Positions 26,187 to 33,641 of a stretch of DNA of 64,000 bases are shown one piece after another; the stretch's first letter is position 1, and each line of letters starts with the position of its first letter. A program made the translations under genes and the position numbers. This stretch comes from Acidobacteriota bacterium (GTDB lineage: Bacteria; Acidobacteriota; Terriglobia; Versatilivoradales; Versatilivoraceae): assembly GCA_028875575.1 (NCBI GenBank), contig JAPPDF010000003.1:1-64000 (forward strand). Direction: 5' to 3'. Below the pieces are notes generated by a model. It worked only from the letters and a program-made list of their open reading frames with translations, had not been told where the DNA came from and did not search any database.

Positions 26187-27257
26187 CTATGCTGTTCGGT
26201 CGCGAGTGCCCGAGGGAGAGTAGGGCCCTGCGCCACCATCATGCCCCGCGGTGAGGAGTGCAGGGTCAATCCGCGTGTCGTCGGTCTGGGGTGACCGCCA
26301 ATTGTCCAGCACGCCGACTTGCTGGACGCAGGAGACCGTGCAGTAAGGGGCGCAGGTCTTGCGAAGGCTGAATTCCCGGCGGATGTGTTCTCGGGTGTAG
26401 TCCTGCAGCGGAATGGCAGGGTAGCCCCGTTGCTGCGAGCAGTAGTGAACCAGGCCGTCCTCGCAGACGTAGAGGTACCGGCCGCCGGCTCGGCAGCGCC
26501 AATGGTTGGGTTTCCCCAGAGAGATGTTCTCCTGAAATCTGTTGAAGCGCGCAAAGGACTTCTTGCCAAGCTTCTGGATCTCACGATAGACGGACCGTTC
26601 TCTCTCGTTCAGGGCTCGCAGCTGGCCGTCCCCATCGTGAATGATGCCCAGGGTGCTGGAGAAGCCCAGGGAGACAGCCCGGCGGGCCACCTGCAAGGCG
26701 TCCTCGGGGAAGCGGATGCCGGAACCGATGACCGAGTTGATGTTGACGGCGAAGTCGGCGTACTCGGCCAGCATCACCAGCTTCCGGTCCAGAACCTTGA
26801 GGCTCTTCTTGGAGACATCGTCCGGGTTGACGTTGTCGATGCTTATCTGCAGATGCTCCAGGCCCGCCTGGTTGAGCTGTTGGATGCGCTTGACACTGAG
26901 CAGATAACCGTTGGTTATCAGCCCCGCCATCATTTTTCGCAGCCGTATCCGCTTCAATACGGCGTCCAGTTCGGGGTGCAACATCGGTTCCCCTCCGCTG
27001 ATCGTGATCACGGTGGTGCCGAGGCGGGCCAAATGGTCGACCCGCCGCAGCATTTCCTCGATGGGCACCGGCGCCGAGACCTTGTCGAACTCATTGCAGT
27101 AGGTACAGGAAAGGTTGCAGCGGCGGATGGGGATGAGGTGGGCCAGCACCGGATGCCTGGTTGAAAGCAGGGCTTTGGCAACCATGCGCCATTCCCTGAC
27201 GCGTCGATGCGCCGCCAGCAGTGTCCTGCGAAATCCTGTTCCGTTAACAGTATTCAT
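26187..27257 (-). CDS. Radical SAM protein with C-terminal cysteine-rich domain
   Basis: A 356-aa radical SAM enzyme. The [4Fe-4S] motif CNLSCTYC has C47, C51 and C54, the SAM-binding GGEP loop is in [10 protein letters not shown], and the region VISIDN-like [11 protein letters not shown] is typical. The C-terminal quarter has seven more cysteines ([28 protein letters not shown]), like SPASM/twitch auxiliary-cluster domains that act on peptides or anaerobic sulfatases. No precursor peptide or sulfatase is adjacent, so the substrate is unknown. Confidence 0.85.
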   Translation of the reverse strand: MNTVNGTGFRRTLLAAHRRVREWRMVAKALLSTRHPVLAHLIPIRRCNLSCTYCNEFDKVSAPVPIEEMLRRVDHLARLGTTVITISGGEPMLHPELDAVLKRIRLRKMMAGLITNGYLLSVKRIQQLNQAGLEHLQISIDNVNPDDVSKKSLKVLDRKLVMLAEYADFAVNINSVIGSGIRFPEDALQVARRAVSLGFSSTLGIIHDGDGQLRALNERERSVYREIQKLGKKSFARFNRFQENISLGKPNHWRCRAGGRYLYVCEDGLVHYCSQQRGYPAIPLQDYTREHIRREFSLRKTCAPYCTVSCVQQVGVLDNWRSPQTDDTRIDPALLTAGHDGGAGPYSPSGTRDRTA

Positions 27258-27378
27258 CCTGTTTGGTCACGGCTCAATGCGAGTCGTTTCGAGGTCGAGC
27301 GGTTTCCGAAAGTGAGCCGATTGCGCGGCAGCCGGGGCATCACTATATGCAAACGAATCCCCGCCGGCCAAACGAAAT

Positions 27379-28002
27379 CTACCGGGTGGGTGCCTCCCCG
27401 GTCAAATCCACCGGTGCCTCTTCGGGCGCTTCTCCCGGCGTTTCCTCTGTTTGCTCGTAGCGGCTGTCCCGGTGCTGAATGACGGCTCCGCTGGCCAGCT
27501 TGAACTTGAGCTTGATCCCGCCGGCCTCCCCGGACAGCGGTCTCACCCACTCGAACGTTCCTTCCAAGCCGGCTTCCAGGCTCTGGGGAGTCAATGGCAC
27601 ATCCTCCTCCACGGGCAACTCGAGAGAGGTGATCAGGGTCAAGGTGGCAATGAGATCGTCGAGATTCCCTTCAGTGCGGTTCAGGACTTTCCCCGTCACC
27701 GTAATGCTGTCCTCGCCTCGTTCCTGGTTGAACTCAAGCAGCGCAATGGGTTCGCCCCCGTCGGGCACCGGCGGGACCTTTCTCTGAGCGTATTCCTGCG
27801 TCCAGGGAAGCCAGGCGTCCATCACCCCGGAAGAGGAGATCACCGAACCGACCAGGAAGAGAACGGCTGCGATCACCACTCCCGCCAGGATCCAGGCTCG
27901 CTTTCTGGAAGGTCCGACCATCTCGACTCGAAAACCTTCCGGCTCCCCCTCGGAAGGAGGCTGGGGAGCCTCATCATTGGCGTTTCGATTCTCGTTCTCC
28001 AT
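27379..28002 (-). CDS. Single-pass membrane protein with FxLYD-like domain
   Basis: A 207-aa protein with an acidic N-terminal tail, one transmembrane segment (WILAGVVIAAVLFLVGSVI, about 36-54) and an extracytoplasmic beta-sandwich-like part (ALLEFNQERGEDSITVTG, KVLNRTEGNLDDLIATLTL), which resembles FxLYD-type domains involving carboxy-terminal modification of relations between strands. The tail is rich in Glu and Pro. It is preceded by a 171-bp gap and lies 121 bp upstream of the radical SAM gene on the same strand. Function unknown; the resemblance is by eye. Confidence 0.6.
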   Translation of the reverse strand: MENENRNANDEAPQPPSEGEPEGFRVEMVGPSRKRAWILAGVVIAAVLFLVGSVISSSGVMDAWLPWTQEYAQRKVPPVPDGGEPIALLEFNQERGEDSITVTGKVLNRTEGNLDDLIATLTLITSLELPVEEDVPLTPQSLEAGLEGTFEWVRPLSGEAGGIKLKFKLASGAVIQHRDSRYEQTEETPGEAPEEAPVDLTGEAPTR

Positions 28003-28020
28003 CCCGGTTCACCCTCTTGT

Positions 28021-28060
28021 TAGTGGATAGTGGCTAGTGATTAGTGGATAGTCTCGGAAG
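28021..28060. repeat. Short direct repeat TAGTGGATAG
   Basis: TTAGTGGATAG occurs at 28020-28030 and again at 28041-28051, separated by TGGCTAGTGA. It lies between the one-TM protein and the LysR gene and has no evident function. Confidence 0.4.
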
Positions 28061-28174
28061 TAAGGTAGCGACTCGTGACCTCGTTAAGCTCGTATGGGGA
28101 GTTAATCGCAAGGCAGCCACCAATGGTTAATGCCCGGCCCGCTGATTAAATCGCTCTCCCCTCTCCACTCTTCA

Positions 28175-29080
28175 CTAACCACTCCGTTCCATTGCCAGGG
28201 CTCGCATGGATTCCTCCACGACTTCGAGAAAGACGATACAAGCCCGTGATTGATAGCGATTTTTCCGATAAATGAGCCCCAGCTTGCGAATCAGATTCAG
28301 ATTTCTCAGAGGCAACAGGCACAAGGTTCCCTGCCTGCTTTCCTCTTCAGCGTAGCTCTTTGGAACAATCGAAATGCCCATGCCGATGGACACGAATTTC
28401 TTGATGGTCTCGATGCTGGCGAGCTCCATCGAGATGTGCAAGCGGTCCCACTGGCTTCCGAAGTGTTTCCTCAGGCGTTCGCGAGTGGTTCCGGCAGTAT
28501 GGAAAATGAAGGGATAGGAGACGACCTCCTCCAGGTCCGGCGAGGTTTGTAGAGTCAGCGGGTGATCCGGACTTGTAATCAGCCACAATGCGTCCTCGGC
28601 GATAGGCAGGATGTTCAGTTCCTGTTCTGGAACGGGGAGGGTGACGATTCCAAAGTCCAGTTGGTTTCCGCGTACCTTGTCCAGAACCTTCCTTGAAAAG
28701 TTGCGGTAGATGCTGATTTGAACTTCCGGGTATTTCTCCTTGAAGAGCGCGAAGATCTGGGGCAGCACGTAGAGGCAGGTGGACTCGTTGGCGCCAATCA
28801 GTATTTTCCCCTTGGGAACGTTGTTCACCTCGGTGACCGCCAGCTTGGCTTCATCGTGCAGATTCAGCAACCTCTCGGCGTAGTCGAACAGCACGTCGCC
28901 CGCCCGGGTCAGGAAAACCTTCTTGCCGATGCGATCGAAGAGCCTGGCTCCCAACTCTTCTTCCAGCATACGGACTTGGGTACTGATTGCCGGCTGGGTG
29001 CGGAAGAGCTTTTCGGCAGCCATGGTAAAGCTCCGGTGGACCGCCACGGCGTGGAAGTTGCGAATCTGGTCGAGGTTCAT
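28175..29080 (-). CDS. LysR-family transcriptional regulator
   Basis: A 301-aa regulator. Residues 1-60 are the LysR winged helix (LDQIRNFHAVAVHRSFTMAA, then TQPAISTQVRMLEEELGARL), and from 90 on there is a periplasmic-binding-like effector domain (ILIGANESTCLYVLPQIFAL, IETIKKFVSIGMGISIVPK). It resembles the CysB/CbbR branch. A 15-bp dyad ATAAG-N5-CTTAT about 75 bp upstream is a likely site for it. The usual divergent target gene is not seen; an accessory region begins there instead. The effector is unknown. Confidence 0.9.
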   Translation of the reverse strand: MNLDQIRNFHAVAVHRSFTMAAEKLFRTQPAISTQVRMLEEELGARLFDRIGKKVFLTRAGDVLFDYAERLLNLHDEAKLAVTEVNNVPKGKILIGANESTCLYVLPQIFALFKEKYPEVQISIYRNFSRKVLDKVRGNQLDFGIVTLPVPEQELNILPIAEDALWLITSPDHPLTLQTSPDLEEVVSYPFIFHTAGTTRERLRKHFGSQWDRLHISMELASIETIKKFVSIGMGISIVPKSYAEEESRQGTLCLLPLRNLNLIRKLGLIYRKNRYQSRACIVFLEVVEESMRALAMERSG

Positions 29081-29151
29081 ATCGCAGTGGAAGGGGCACC
29101 ATACCCGATTTCCAGGTATTCAAACCGGGTTGGCGAGCACTATTCACGAAC

Positions 29152-29168
29152 CATAAGTTTTTCTTATG
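29152..29168. promoter_or_regulatory. Candidate LysR-type operator
   Basis: CATAAG-TTTTT-CTTATG is a perfect 17-bp dyad with six-base arms, and it fits the T-N11-A pattern bound by LysR-type regulators. It lies 72 bp upstream of the LysR start and next to the island boundary. Confidence 0.45.
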
Positions 29169-29193
29169 CGGATCATATATCGGATAAGAGGGA

Positions 29194-29346
29194 TTAGCCA
29201 ACCGGCGGCGCGGTGATTTCCCGCTGAAGGTCGGCCAAGCCGACTTTCGGCCACGGGTGTTGCTTCAGCCGACGCTCCTTCTTCGTGGCAAGCTCGACGT
29301 CCGAACCTTGCAGCGTTTCGCGGCTGTACTCACGGATTTTCTCCAA
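29194..29346 (-). CDS. Small basic hypothetical protein (50 aa)
   Basis: A 50-aa frame starting MEKIREYSRETLQG and ending ADLQREITAPPVG, rich in Lys, Arg and Glu. The start codon is TTG, with a strong GAGGAGG nine bases upstream on the minus strand. It overlaps the end of the preceding short frame, suggesting coupling. It is below usual ORF-length limits, and I recognise no family. It is the last reading frame of the island transcript behind the HEPN gene. Confidence 0.35.
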   Translation of the reverse strand: MEKIREYSRETLQGSDVELATKKERRLKQHPWPKVGLADLQREITAPPVG

Positions 29347-29533
29347 TGGTATCGGCCTCCTCGGTGATTCCAAAGAGGGCGCCTACTTCTTTGCCTTGAT
29401 GAAAGTACAAAGCAGGAAAAGCAACGCCCCTCGTTGGCCGTTTGGCAATTTTCCATTGCGTCCGCTGTAAGCTGACGTTCGACAGTTTGCCGCAGTAGAT
29501 GTCGTTCCCCTGCTCGATGTCACGGAGACCAAT
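29330..29533 (-). CDS. Open frame overlapping the HEPN gene end (no standard start)
   Basis: A 67-codon frame that begins inside the last codons of the HEPN gene and ends inside the 50-aa ORF. The translation (GLRDIEQGNDIYCGKLSNV, then FPALYFHQGKEVGALFGITE) looks protein-like. The only candidate starts are ATT 29533 or a ribosomal frameshift from the HEPN frame. It may be a coupled small gene, a C-terminal extension reached by frameshift, or a relic. Confidence 0.25.
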   Translation of the reverse strand: MGLRDIEQGNDIYCGKLSNVSLQRTQWKIAKRPTRGVAFPALYFHQGKEVGALFGITEEADTIGENP

Positions 29534-31028
29534 CGGGAGCGACCGGAAATCCCTTCGGGAGATTGTTGAGTAGCACGCTCAAACGGACCCGATCAGCTTC
29601 GCTTCGGTCCAAAACGGTGAGTAAATCTTCACGCTTGGGCACGTCGCTTCTCCACCTTCCCTCATTGATCCTGGCTGCAATCTCGCCGAGGTAGTGCACA
29701 AACCAGATCGTGACCCGCACAGCCACCATTCGAGCCTCGAATAATCGCTGCCTGTGAGTGTTCTGCTTGAACTTGCGTCCGTGCAACCATTTGCTGCGAA
29801 GATCGTAGAGGTGCTTGAAGTCCTTTTTGCAATTCTCCCTTTCCCTCTTGGTTGTACCGAGAATGGCGGCACGTCTTCTGGCACGCGACTCTGTAAGGCC
29901 CGGTCCCCGTTCACCCAACATTGCCTCTAAATCGGTGATGTGCCACAAGAGTTGGTCAAGCCCATCAGTGAAAAATGCCTTGTTCAAGTTGTCTGCCGCC
30001 ACCTTGAGGAAGGGCCAATGAGTATCTTTGGTTTCCAGTCTCAGATGACCAAGGCACTCGTCTGCGCGCTGGATGCACTGCTCGAACGCGGCAATACGAG
30101 ACTCGTTCAGATTGAAGATGATGTGGTGGCCGTTATATTCTTTCCCGGTATATGGATCCTCGCCCTTTGGAACAAAGGACTTCAGCGTTGCACAGTCCGG
30201 CGCCCTATTCGGTCGTTCCAGGTCGCAATCGTCCACGAGAATAACGAACGGAGTTTCGAAGCCGAACGGTAACCCATAGGGCCAGCAAGCCTTACGTGGC
30301 TTCTGCTCCTTCTGGTGTTTCTCCTCTTGTGGCTTTTCGAGCCAATCGAAGAGCACCAACCGCTTCGGTGCGGGCTCAATTGCCGGTGGAAAACGGGTGT
30401 ACGTTGGCGAAACCATACCCACGGCTTCTTTTGAAATGGTAAGTGTCCCCCAACGCCGTACCTCTTCTTCAGCCCTTACCACGATGAACCAGTATTCTTG
30501 CAAGATGCACGTATCGACCTCAGCGTTTGGATAGAAGACGCGGTTGACTTCATTGCCAACGATCTTGTCGAATTCCTCCTTTTTGAACCTGCGGATTTCG
30601 AATCCTGAGAATTTCAGCTCCTGCTTCGGAAATTTCACAAATTCCATCGGTGACAGGTAAGTTGTCTCAACATGACGACGTTGGAATGCCTTCTCATACC
30701 TCTTGACCAAGGTGCGCGGCGTATCCAAGCCGTTGAAGAAGGTGTCGGTGTAATAGCCTGTGCGCCGAAAAAACTGGCAGATCGCATCCCTCCAGGACGA
30801 TTCACTCCTACTGCTGTGCCAGTCGTCACTGCGGAACGCCGAGCGTGTTGCTTCCAGCAACGCACTGAATTCGCGGCCCTCTTCGAGTTGCTTGACCAGG
30901 GTGCGTAGGTGATCGTCCTTATTGAGCCACTCCACCCAGCCTGCTTTCCTTGCGTGCCTTGTAGGCGGACGTTGGCTGGCCTCGACAGTCTTGGTGTAGG
31001 CGTGGAAGGCTTGTTCAATCATGACCAT
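29520..31028 (-). CDS. HEPN-domain protein (ApeA-like C-terminus), putative defence effector
   Basis: A 502-aa protein. Residues from about 355 to 450 form a HEPN fold: DGLDQLLWHITDLEAMLGER, then FKHLYDLRSKWLHG, whose R411-x4-H416 is the RNase motif of HEPN toxins, in the form typical of the ApeA-type family. Residues 1-340 have no family I recognise; they contain FVILVDDCDLERP and many aromatic residues and could be the sensor part. HEPN proteins cleave RNA in toxin-antitoxin and phage-defence systems. A HicB-like frame ends 20 bp upstream on the same strand, and the base composition appears lower in GC than in the neighbours. No nuclease activity is shown here. Confidence 0.8.
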   Translation of the reverse strand: MVMIEQAFHAYTKTVEASQRPPTRHARKAGWVEWLNKDDHLRTLVKQLEEGREFSALLEATRSAFRSDDWHSSRSESSWRDAICQFFRRTGYYTDTFFNGLDTPRTLVKRYEKAFQRRHVETTYLSPMEFVKFPKQELKFSGFEIRRFKKEEFDKIVGNEVNRVFYPNAEVDTCILQEYWFIVVRAEEEVRRWGTLTISKEAVGMVSPTYTRFPPAIEPAPKRLVLFDWLEKPQEEKHQKEQKPRKACWPYGLPFGFETPFVILVDDCDLERPNRAPDCATLKSFVPKGEDPYTGKEYNGHHIIFNLNESRIAAFEQCIQRADECLGHLRLETKDTHWPFLKVAADNLNKAFFTDGLDQLLWHITDLEAMLGERGPGLTESRARRRAAILGTTKRERENCKKDFKHLYDLRSKWLHGRKFKQNTHRQRLFEARMVAVRVTIWFVHYLGEIAARINEGRWRSDVPKREDLLTVLDRSEADRVRLSVLLNNLPKGFPVAPDWSP

Positions 31029-31048
31029 GGGTTCCCCTTTGCCATGAT

Positions 31049-31294
31049 TCAGTAAAGCGGAATTCCTTGCGTGCCGACAAACTCTTCCTCAGGCATCGGT
31101 TCACCATCTTCCAGGAGCATTTCCACTACTTCGCGAAGGTTCGTGTTGAGCGCATCCAGCGGTTCGGCTTGGGAATGGGCTCCGGGGAATCCGGGGATGT
31201 AGGCCACGAAGAGAGCAGTCTCGGGATCGTGTTCGACACCGGCCGTGTATTCCTTACATGGTATGGATACCCTTACTCTTTGGATTTGAACCAG
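31049..31294 (-). CDS. HicB-like antitoxin, start codon unclear
   Basis: An 81-codon frame read on the minus strand. The translation runs through VEHDPETALFVAYIPGFPG, AHSQAEPLDALNTNLREVVE, MLLEDGEPMPEEEFVGTQGI and ends PLY. This is the HicB/UPF0150 fold: a double-stranded-RBD-like strand, the GxPGAHSQ turn and the long helix. No ATG, GTG or TTG lies in frame ahead of the conserved part (stop at 31304-31306); CTG 31294 or ATC 31285 are possible starts, or the 5' end is broken. No HicA gene is adjacent; the HEPN gene starts 20 bp after its stop, so they may form a pair. Confidence 0.55.
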   Translation of the reverse strand: MVQIQRVRVSIPCKEYTAGVEHDPETALFVAYIPGFPGAHSQAEPLDALNTNLREVVEMLLEDGEPMPEEEFVGTQGIPLY

Positions 31295-31364
31295 ACCGAG
31301 AGGTTAACTTGGGGTGAGCCGCTGGAGGAGGCACGCAACCAGGAATGAGATCGAGAAATGCCCC

Positions 31365-31392
31365 TTGCCGGAATAGGGCTAATTTCTATATG
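31365..31392 (+). promoter_or_regulatory. Possible promoter of the 101-aa/dCTP deaminase pair
   Basis: TTGCCG at 31365-31370, a 16-bp spacer and TATATG at 31387-31392, about 45 bp before the start at 31437. The fit is moderate. Confidence 0.3.
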
Positions 31393-31436
31393 TTGAGGTG
31401 TAGCCTCCGAAGTGTGCAACGTGGGGAGAAGCAACA

Positions 31437-31742
31437 ATGACGACATTTAAGGTAGGGCAATATGTCAACGTCCCCTGCAACATTTACCCAGGGGCGTTTC
31501 CCAGCGAATACTTGGTGATTCTTGAGGCACAGGACGGTGAATACTCAGGATTTGTCCAAGTGGAACATGTCACTCCCTCACCAACCGATAAGAACCAAGG
31601 CTCGATTAAAGGCATTGTCAGGGCGATAGAAGGCGGCAGAATTACTGTCCAGCTACCTGGCTCATTTTTTACTACTGCCATGGGCTTGACGACGTTCCCC
31701 GCAAGTTGGGCGAACGAAAATATTAGGGCAGAGGCGGTATAG
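31437..31742 (+). CDS. Hypothetical protein before the dCTP deaminase (101 aa)
   Basis: A 101-aa protein of unknown function. The beginning MTTFKVGQYVNVPCNIYPG and the pattern of short strands (EYLVILEAQDGEYSGFVQVE, GRITVQLPGSFFTTA) suggest a small SH3-like or KOW-like barrel. GGGGAG lies eight bases before the ATG. The dCTP deaminase gene follows after 12 bp, so both are surely one transcript. Codon use and composition are less GC-biased than in the flanking core genes. Confidence 0.6.
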   Translation: MTTFKVGQYVNVPCNIYPGAFPSEYLVILEAQDGEYSGFVQVEHVTPSPTDKNQGSIKGIVRAIEGGRITVQLPGSFFTTAMGLTTFPASWANENIRAEAV

Positions 31743-31754
31743 CTGCAGCATTGC

Positions 31755-32351
31755 ATGGTACTCTCCCAACCCGACATCCGAAAAGCTGTTAGGGAAGGAC
31801 GCATTGTTTTCTCTCCCGCCTTGGAAGAAGAGCAGTGGAGCGAAGCCTCGGTTGATCTCCGGCTCGGGTTCAGTTTTACCGTTTTACGGAAGGATCTGGC
31901 CAGCGTAAGAATTTCCGTCGCGGACGGCTTAAAAGCGCTTGCCTCTGCTGATTTCTGGCGAACCCGAAAACTGAAACCGCACGATGACTTGGGTAAGGTG
32001 GAGACGTTTACCCTTGAGCCCAACGAGTTCGTCCTTGCAATGACCTACGAGCGCGTCAAGATTCCGCTCGATTTGATTGCTCGAATCGAAGGACGGAGTA
32101 CGTATGCGCGCGTTGGCCTGACCATGCATCAGACAGCACCGTGGATTCAGCCAGGATGGGATGGACCGATCGTTCTGGAGATCATTAATCACGGCCCATT
32201 CAAAATGGATCTGACGCCGCTCAAAGATCGGCCCTGCCAACTTGCTTTTTTTAATCTGAGTACTCCTCTACCTGAGAACAGGGCATATGGAACACGCGAA
32301 ACTAATGTCTACCAAAGACAGACCCACCCCATAAGGCAAGATCAATACTGA
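31755..32351 (+). CDS. dCTP deaminase / dUTPase-family protein
   Basis: A 198-aa member of the Dcd/dUTPase trimer family. It has RIEGRSTYARVGL (about 110-122), HQTAPWIQPGWDG (125-137) and the general-base glutamate E142 in VLEIINHG. Dcd deaminates dCTP to dUTP; dUTPases use a different residue at this site, so deaminase is the better call. A segment around 42-85 with WRTRKLK is unusual and may be an insertion. Chromosomal Dcd serves dTTP synthesis, but variants are also anti-phage effectors that drain dCTP, and here the island context with a HEPN gene makes that possible. The housekeeping role cannot be excluded. Confidence 0.82.
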   Translation: MVLSQPDIRKAVREGRIVFSPALEEEQWSEASVDLRLGFSFTVLRKDLASVRISVADGLKALASADFWRTRKLKPHDDLGKVETFTLEPNEFVLAMTYERVKIPLDLIARIEGRSTYARVGLTMHQTAPWIQPGWDGPIVLEIINHGPFKMDLTPLKDRPCQLAFFNLSTPLPENRAYGTRETNVYQRQTHPIRQDQY

Positions 32352-32499
32352 CCGCTACTTTTCAACTCACATGATGAAGTCGGCTATCACAACCGTTTTC
32401 CCACCGCATTCTTGAACACGAGCTCCACGGTCCCAAGCAAATCACTTGGGCTACGGCAGGCATTCAAGCTCAGGTCGAATGGGAAGTGTCGACGAACGA

Positions 32500-33543
32500 T
32501 CAGGCCTGGACGCCCACCGTGGATGCCGCCTGGACGATGGTCTCCCAGATGTCGTCGGCGATGGGAATACCGTCGCGTTGGCGGGTCTGCTGGGTTCGGT
32601 CCTCGGGCACCCCGGGCAGCAGGACTTCCTTGAAGCCGGGGGCGGGTGGAATGGCCAGGGCCCGGCGGGCCAGCTCGTCGGCGCGCCGGCTGTATTGGGA
32701 CAGCGGCTGGAACAGGTCGGCCCGGAAGACGATCAGGGTGGTGCCGTGGCGTCGAAAGAGGGGATCGGAATAGTCGAGTTCGGCTCCGTCGTCGGCCCCG
32801 CTGAAGGTTCTGCCCAGCATCTCGGTGAACAGCATCAGGGCATAGCCCTTGTGGCCGCCGAAAGGCAGGTGGGCGCCGCCATCCATGAACTTGCGAGGGT
32901 CGGTGGTGGGATTCCCGTCCTTGTCCACAACCGAATCGGGGGGAAGCTGCTGATTGCGGTTGAAGGCGTTGACCACTTTGACGCCGGCGGTGGTGGAAGT
33001 GGCGAAATCGATGATGACGGGGGCCTGGCTTCCCGCGGGCAAGCCCATGGCGATGGGGTTGGTGTGGAAAAGCGCCTTGCGGCCGCCATAGGGAACCGCA
33101 GCCGGTTTCTCGGCCCCCTGGCCTCCGGCCCAGACCATGGAAACCATGTCCTCGGCCGCGGCCATTTCCGCGTAGTGACCCAGTCGGCCGATATGGTGGG
33201 TTTGCACCAGGGAGACGACTGACAGGCCCTGGTTGGTGGCCTTTTCAATGGCCGTCTGCATGGCGAAACGCCCCACCACGTGTCCGAAGGCCCAATCCCC
33301 CTGGACCAGTGCGGTGGCCGGGGTTTCCCGGGCGATCTTCGGCTGCGCCGCGACGCGGATGTGTCCGTCCCGGATGGCCTGCACATAGCCCTCGATGTGC
33401 CAGACCCCATGGGAGTCCACCCCACGCAGGTTGGCCAGGACCAAGTGCTCGGCCACGATTTCGGCCTGGTCCGGGACGGCGCCGGCTGCTTCCAGAATCT
33501 GCCGGGTCAACCGGCGAAGCTCATCGGCTGTCTTGGTAATCAT
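32500..33543 (-). CDS. Malate/L-lactate dehydrogenase family protein (Ldh_2)
   Basis: A 347-aa NAD(P)-dependent dehydrogenase of the Ldh_2 family, which includes malate, ureidoglycolate and 2,3-diketogulonate dehydrogenases. It has VDSHGVWHIEGY, THHIGRLGHYAEMA and NPIAMGLPAG, the family's substrate and cofactor loops. Substrate is a 2-hydroxy- or 2-oxo-acid, not determinable here. The start codon ATG at 33543 has no strong ribosome-binding site. A second, diverged member is at 39786. The gene marks the return to core-like composition after the accessory island. A 148-bp non-coding gap separates it from the deaminase, with convergent orientation. Confidence 0.87.
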   Translation of the reverse strand: MITKTADELRRLTRQILEAAGAVPDQAEIVAEHLVLANLRGVDSHGVWHIEGYVQAIRDGHIRVAAQPKIARETPATALVQGDWAFGHVVGRFAMQTAIEKATNQGLSVVSLVQTHHIGRLGHYAEMAAAEDMVSMVWAGGQGAEKPAAVPYGGRKALFHTNPIAMGLPAGSQAPVIIDFATSTTAGVKVVNAFNRNQQLPPDSVVDKDGNPTTDPRKFMDGGAHLPFGGHKGYALMLFTEMLGRTFSGADDGAELDYSDPLFRRHGTTLIVFRADLFQPLSQYSRRADELARRALAIPPAPGFKEVLLPGVPEDRTQQTRQRDGIPIADDIWETIVQAASTVGVQA

Positions 33544-33641
33544 GAATGGGCGTCCCCGGATCGATGGCTGACAGAGTTGGTGAAGATCGTCACTGAAAGG
33601 GAGCGCAAAAGCCGGCCTATAGTACGCATCTGCCGGAGCCT

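Noticed and set aside
29194-32499. Integrated phage or integrative element with att sites
   Set aside because: No integrase, tRNA or flanking direct repeat was found at the edges; only composition and gene content suggest transfer.
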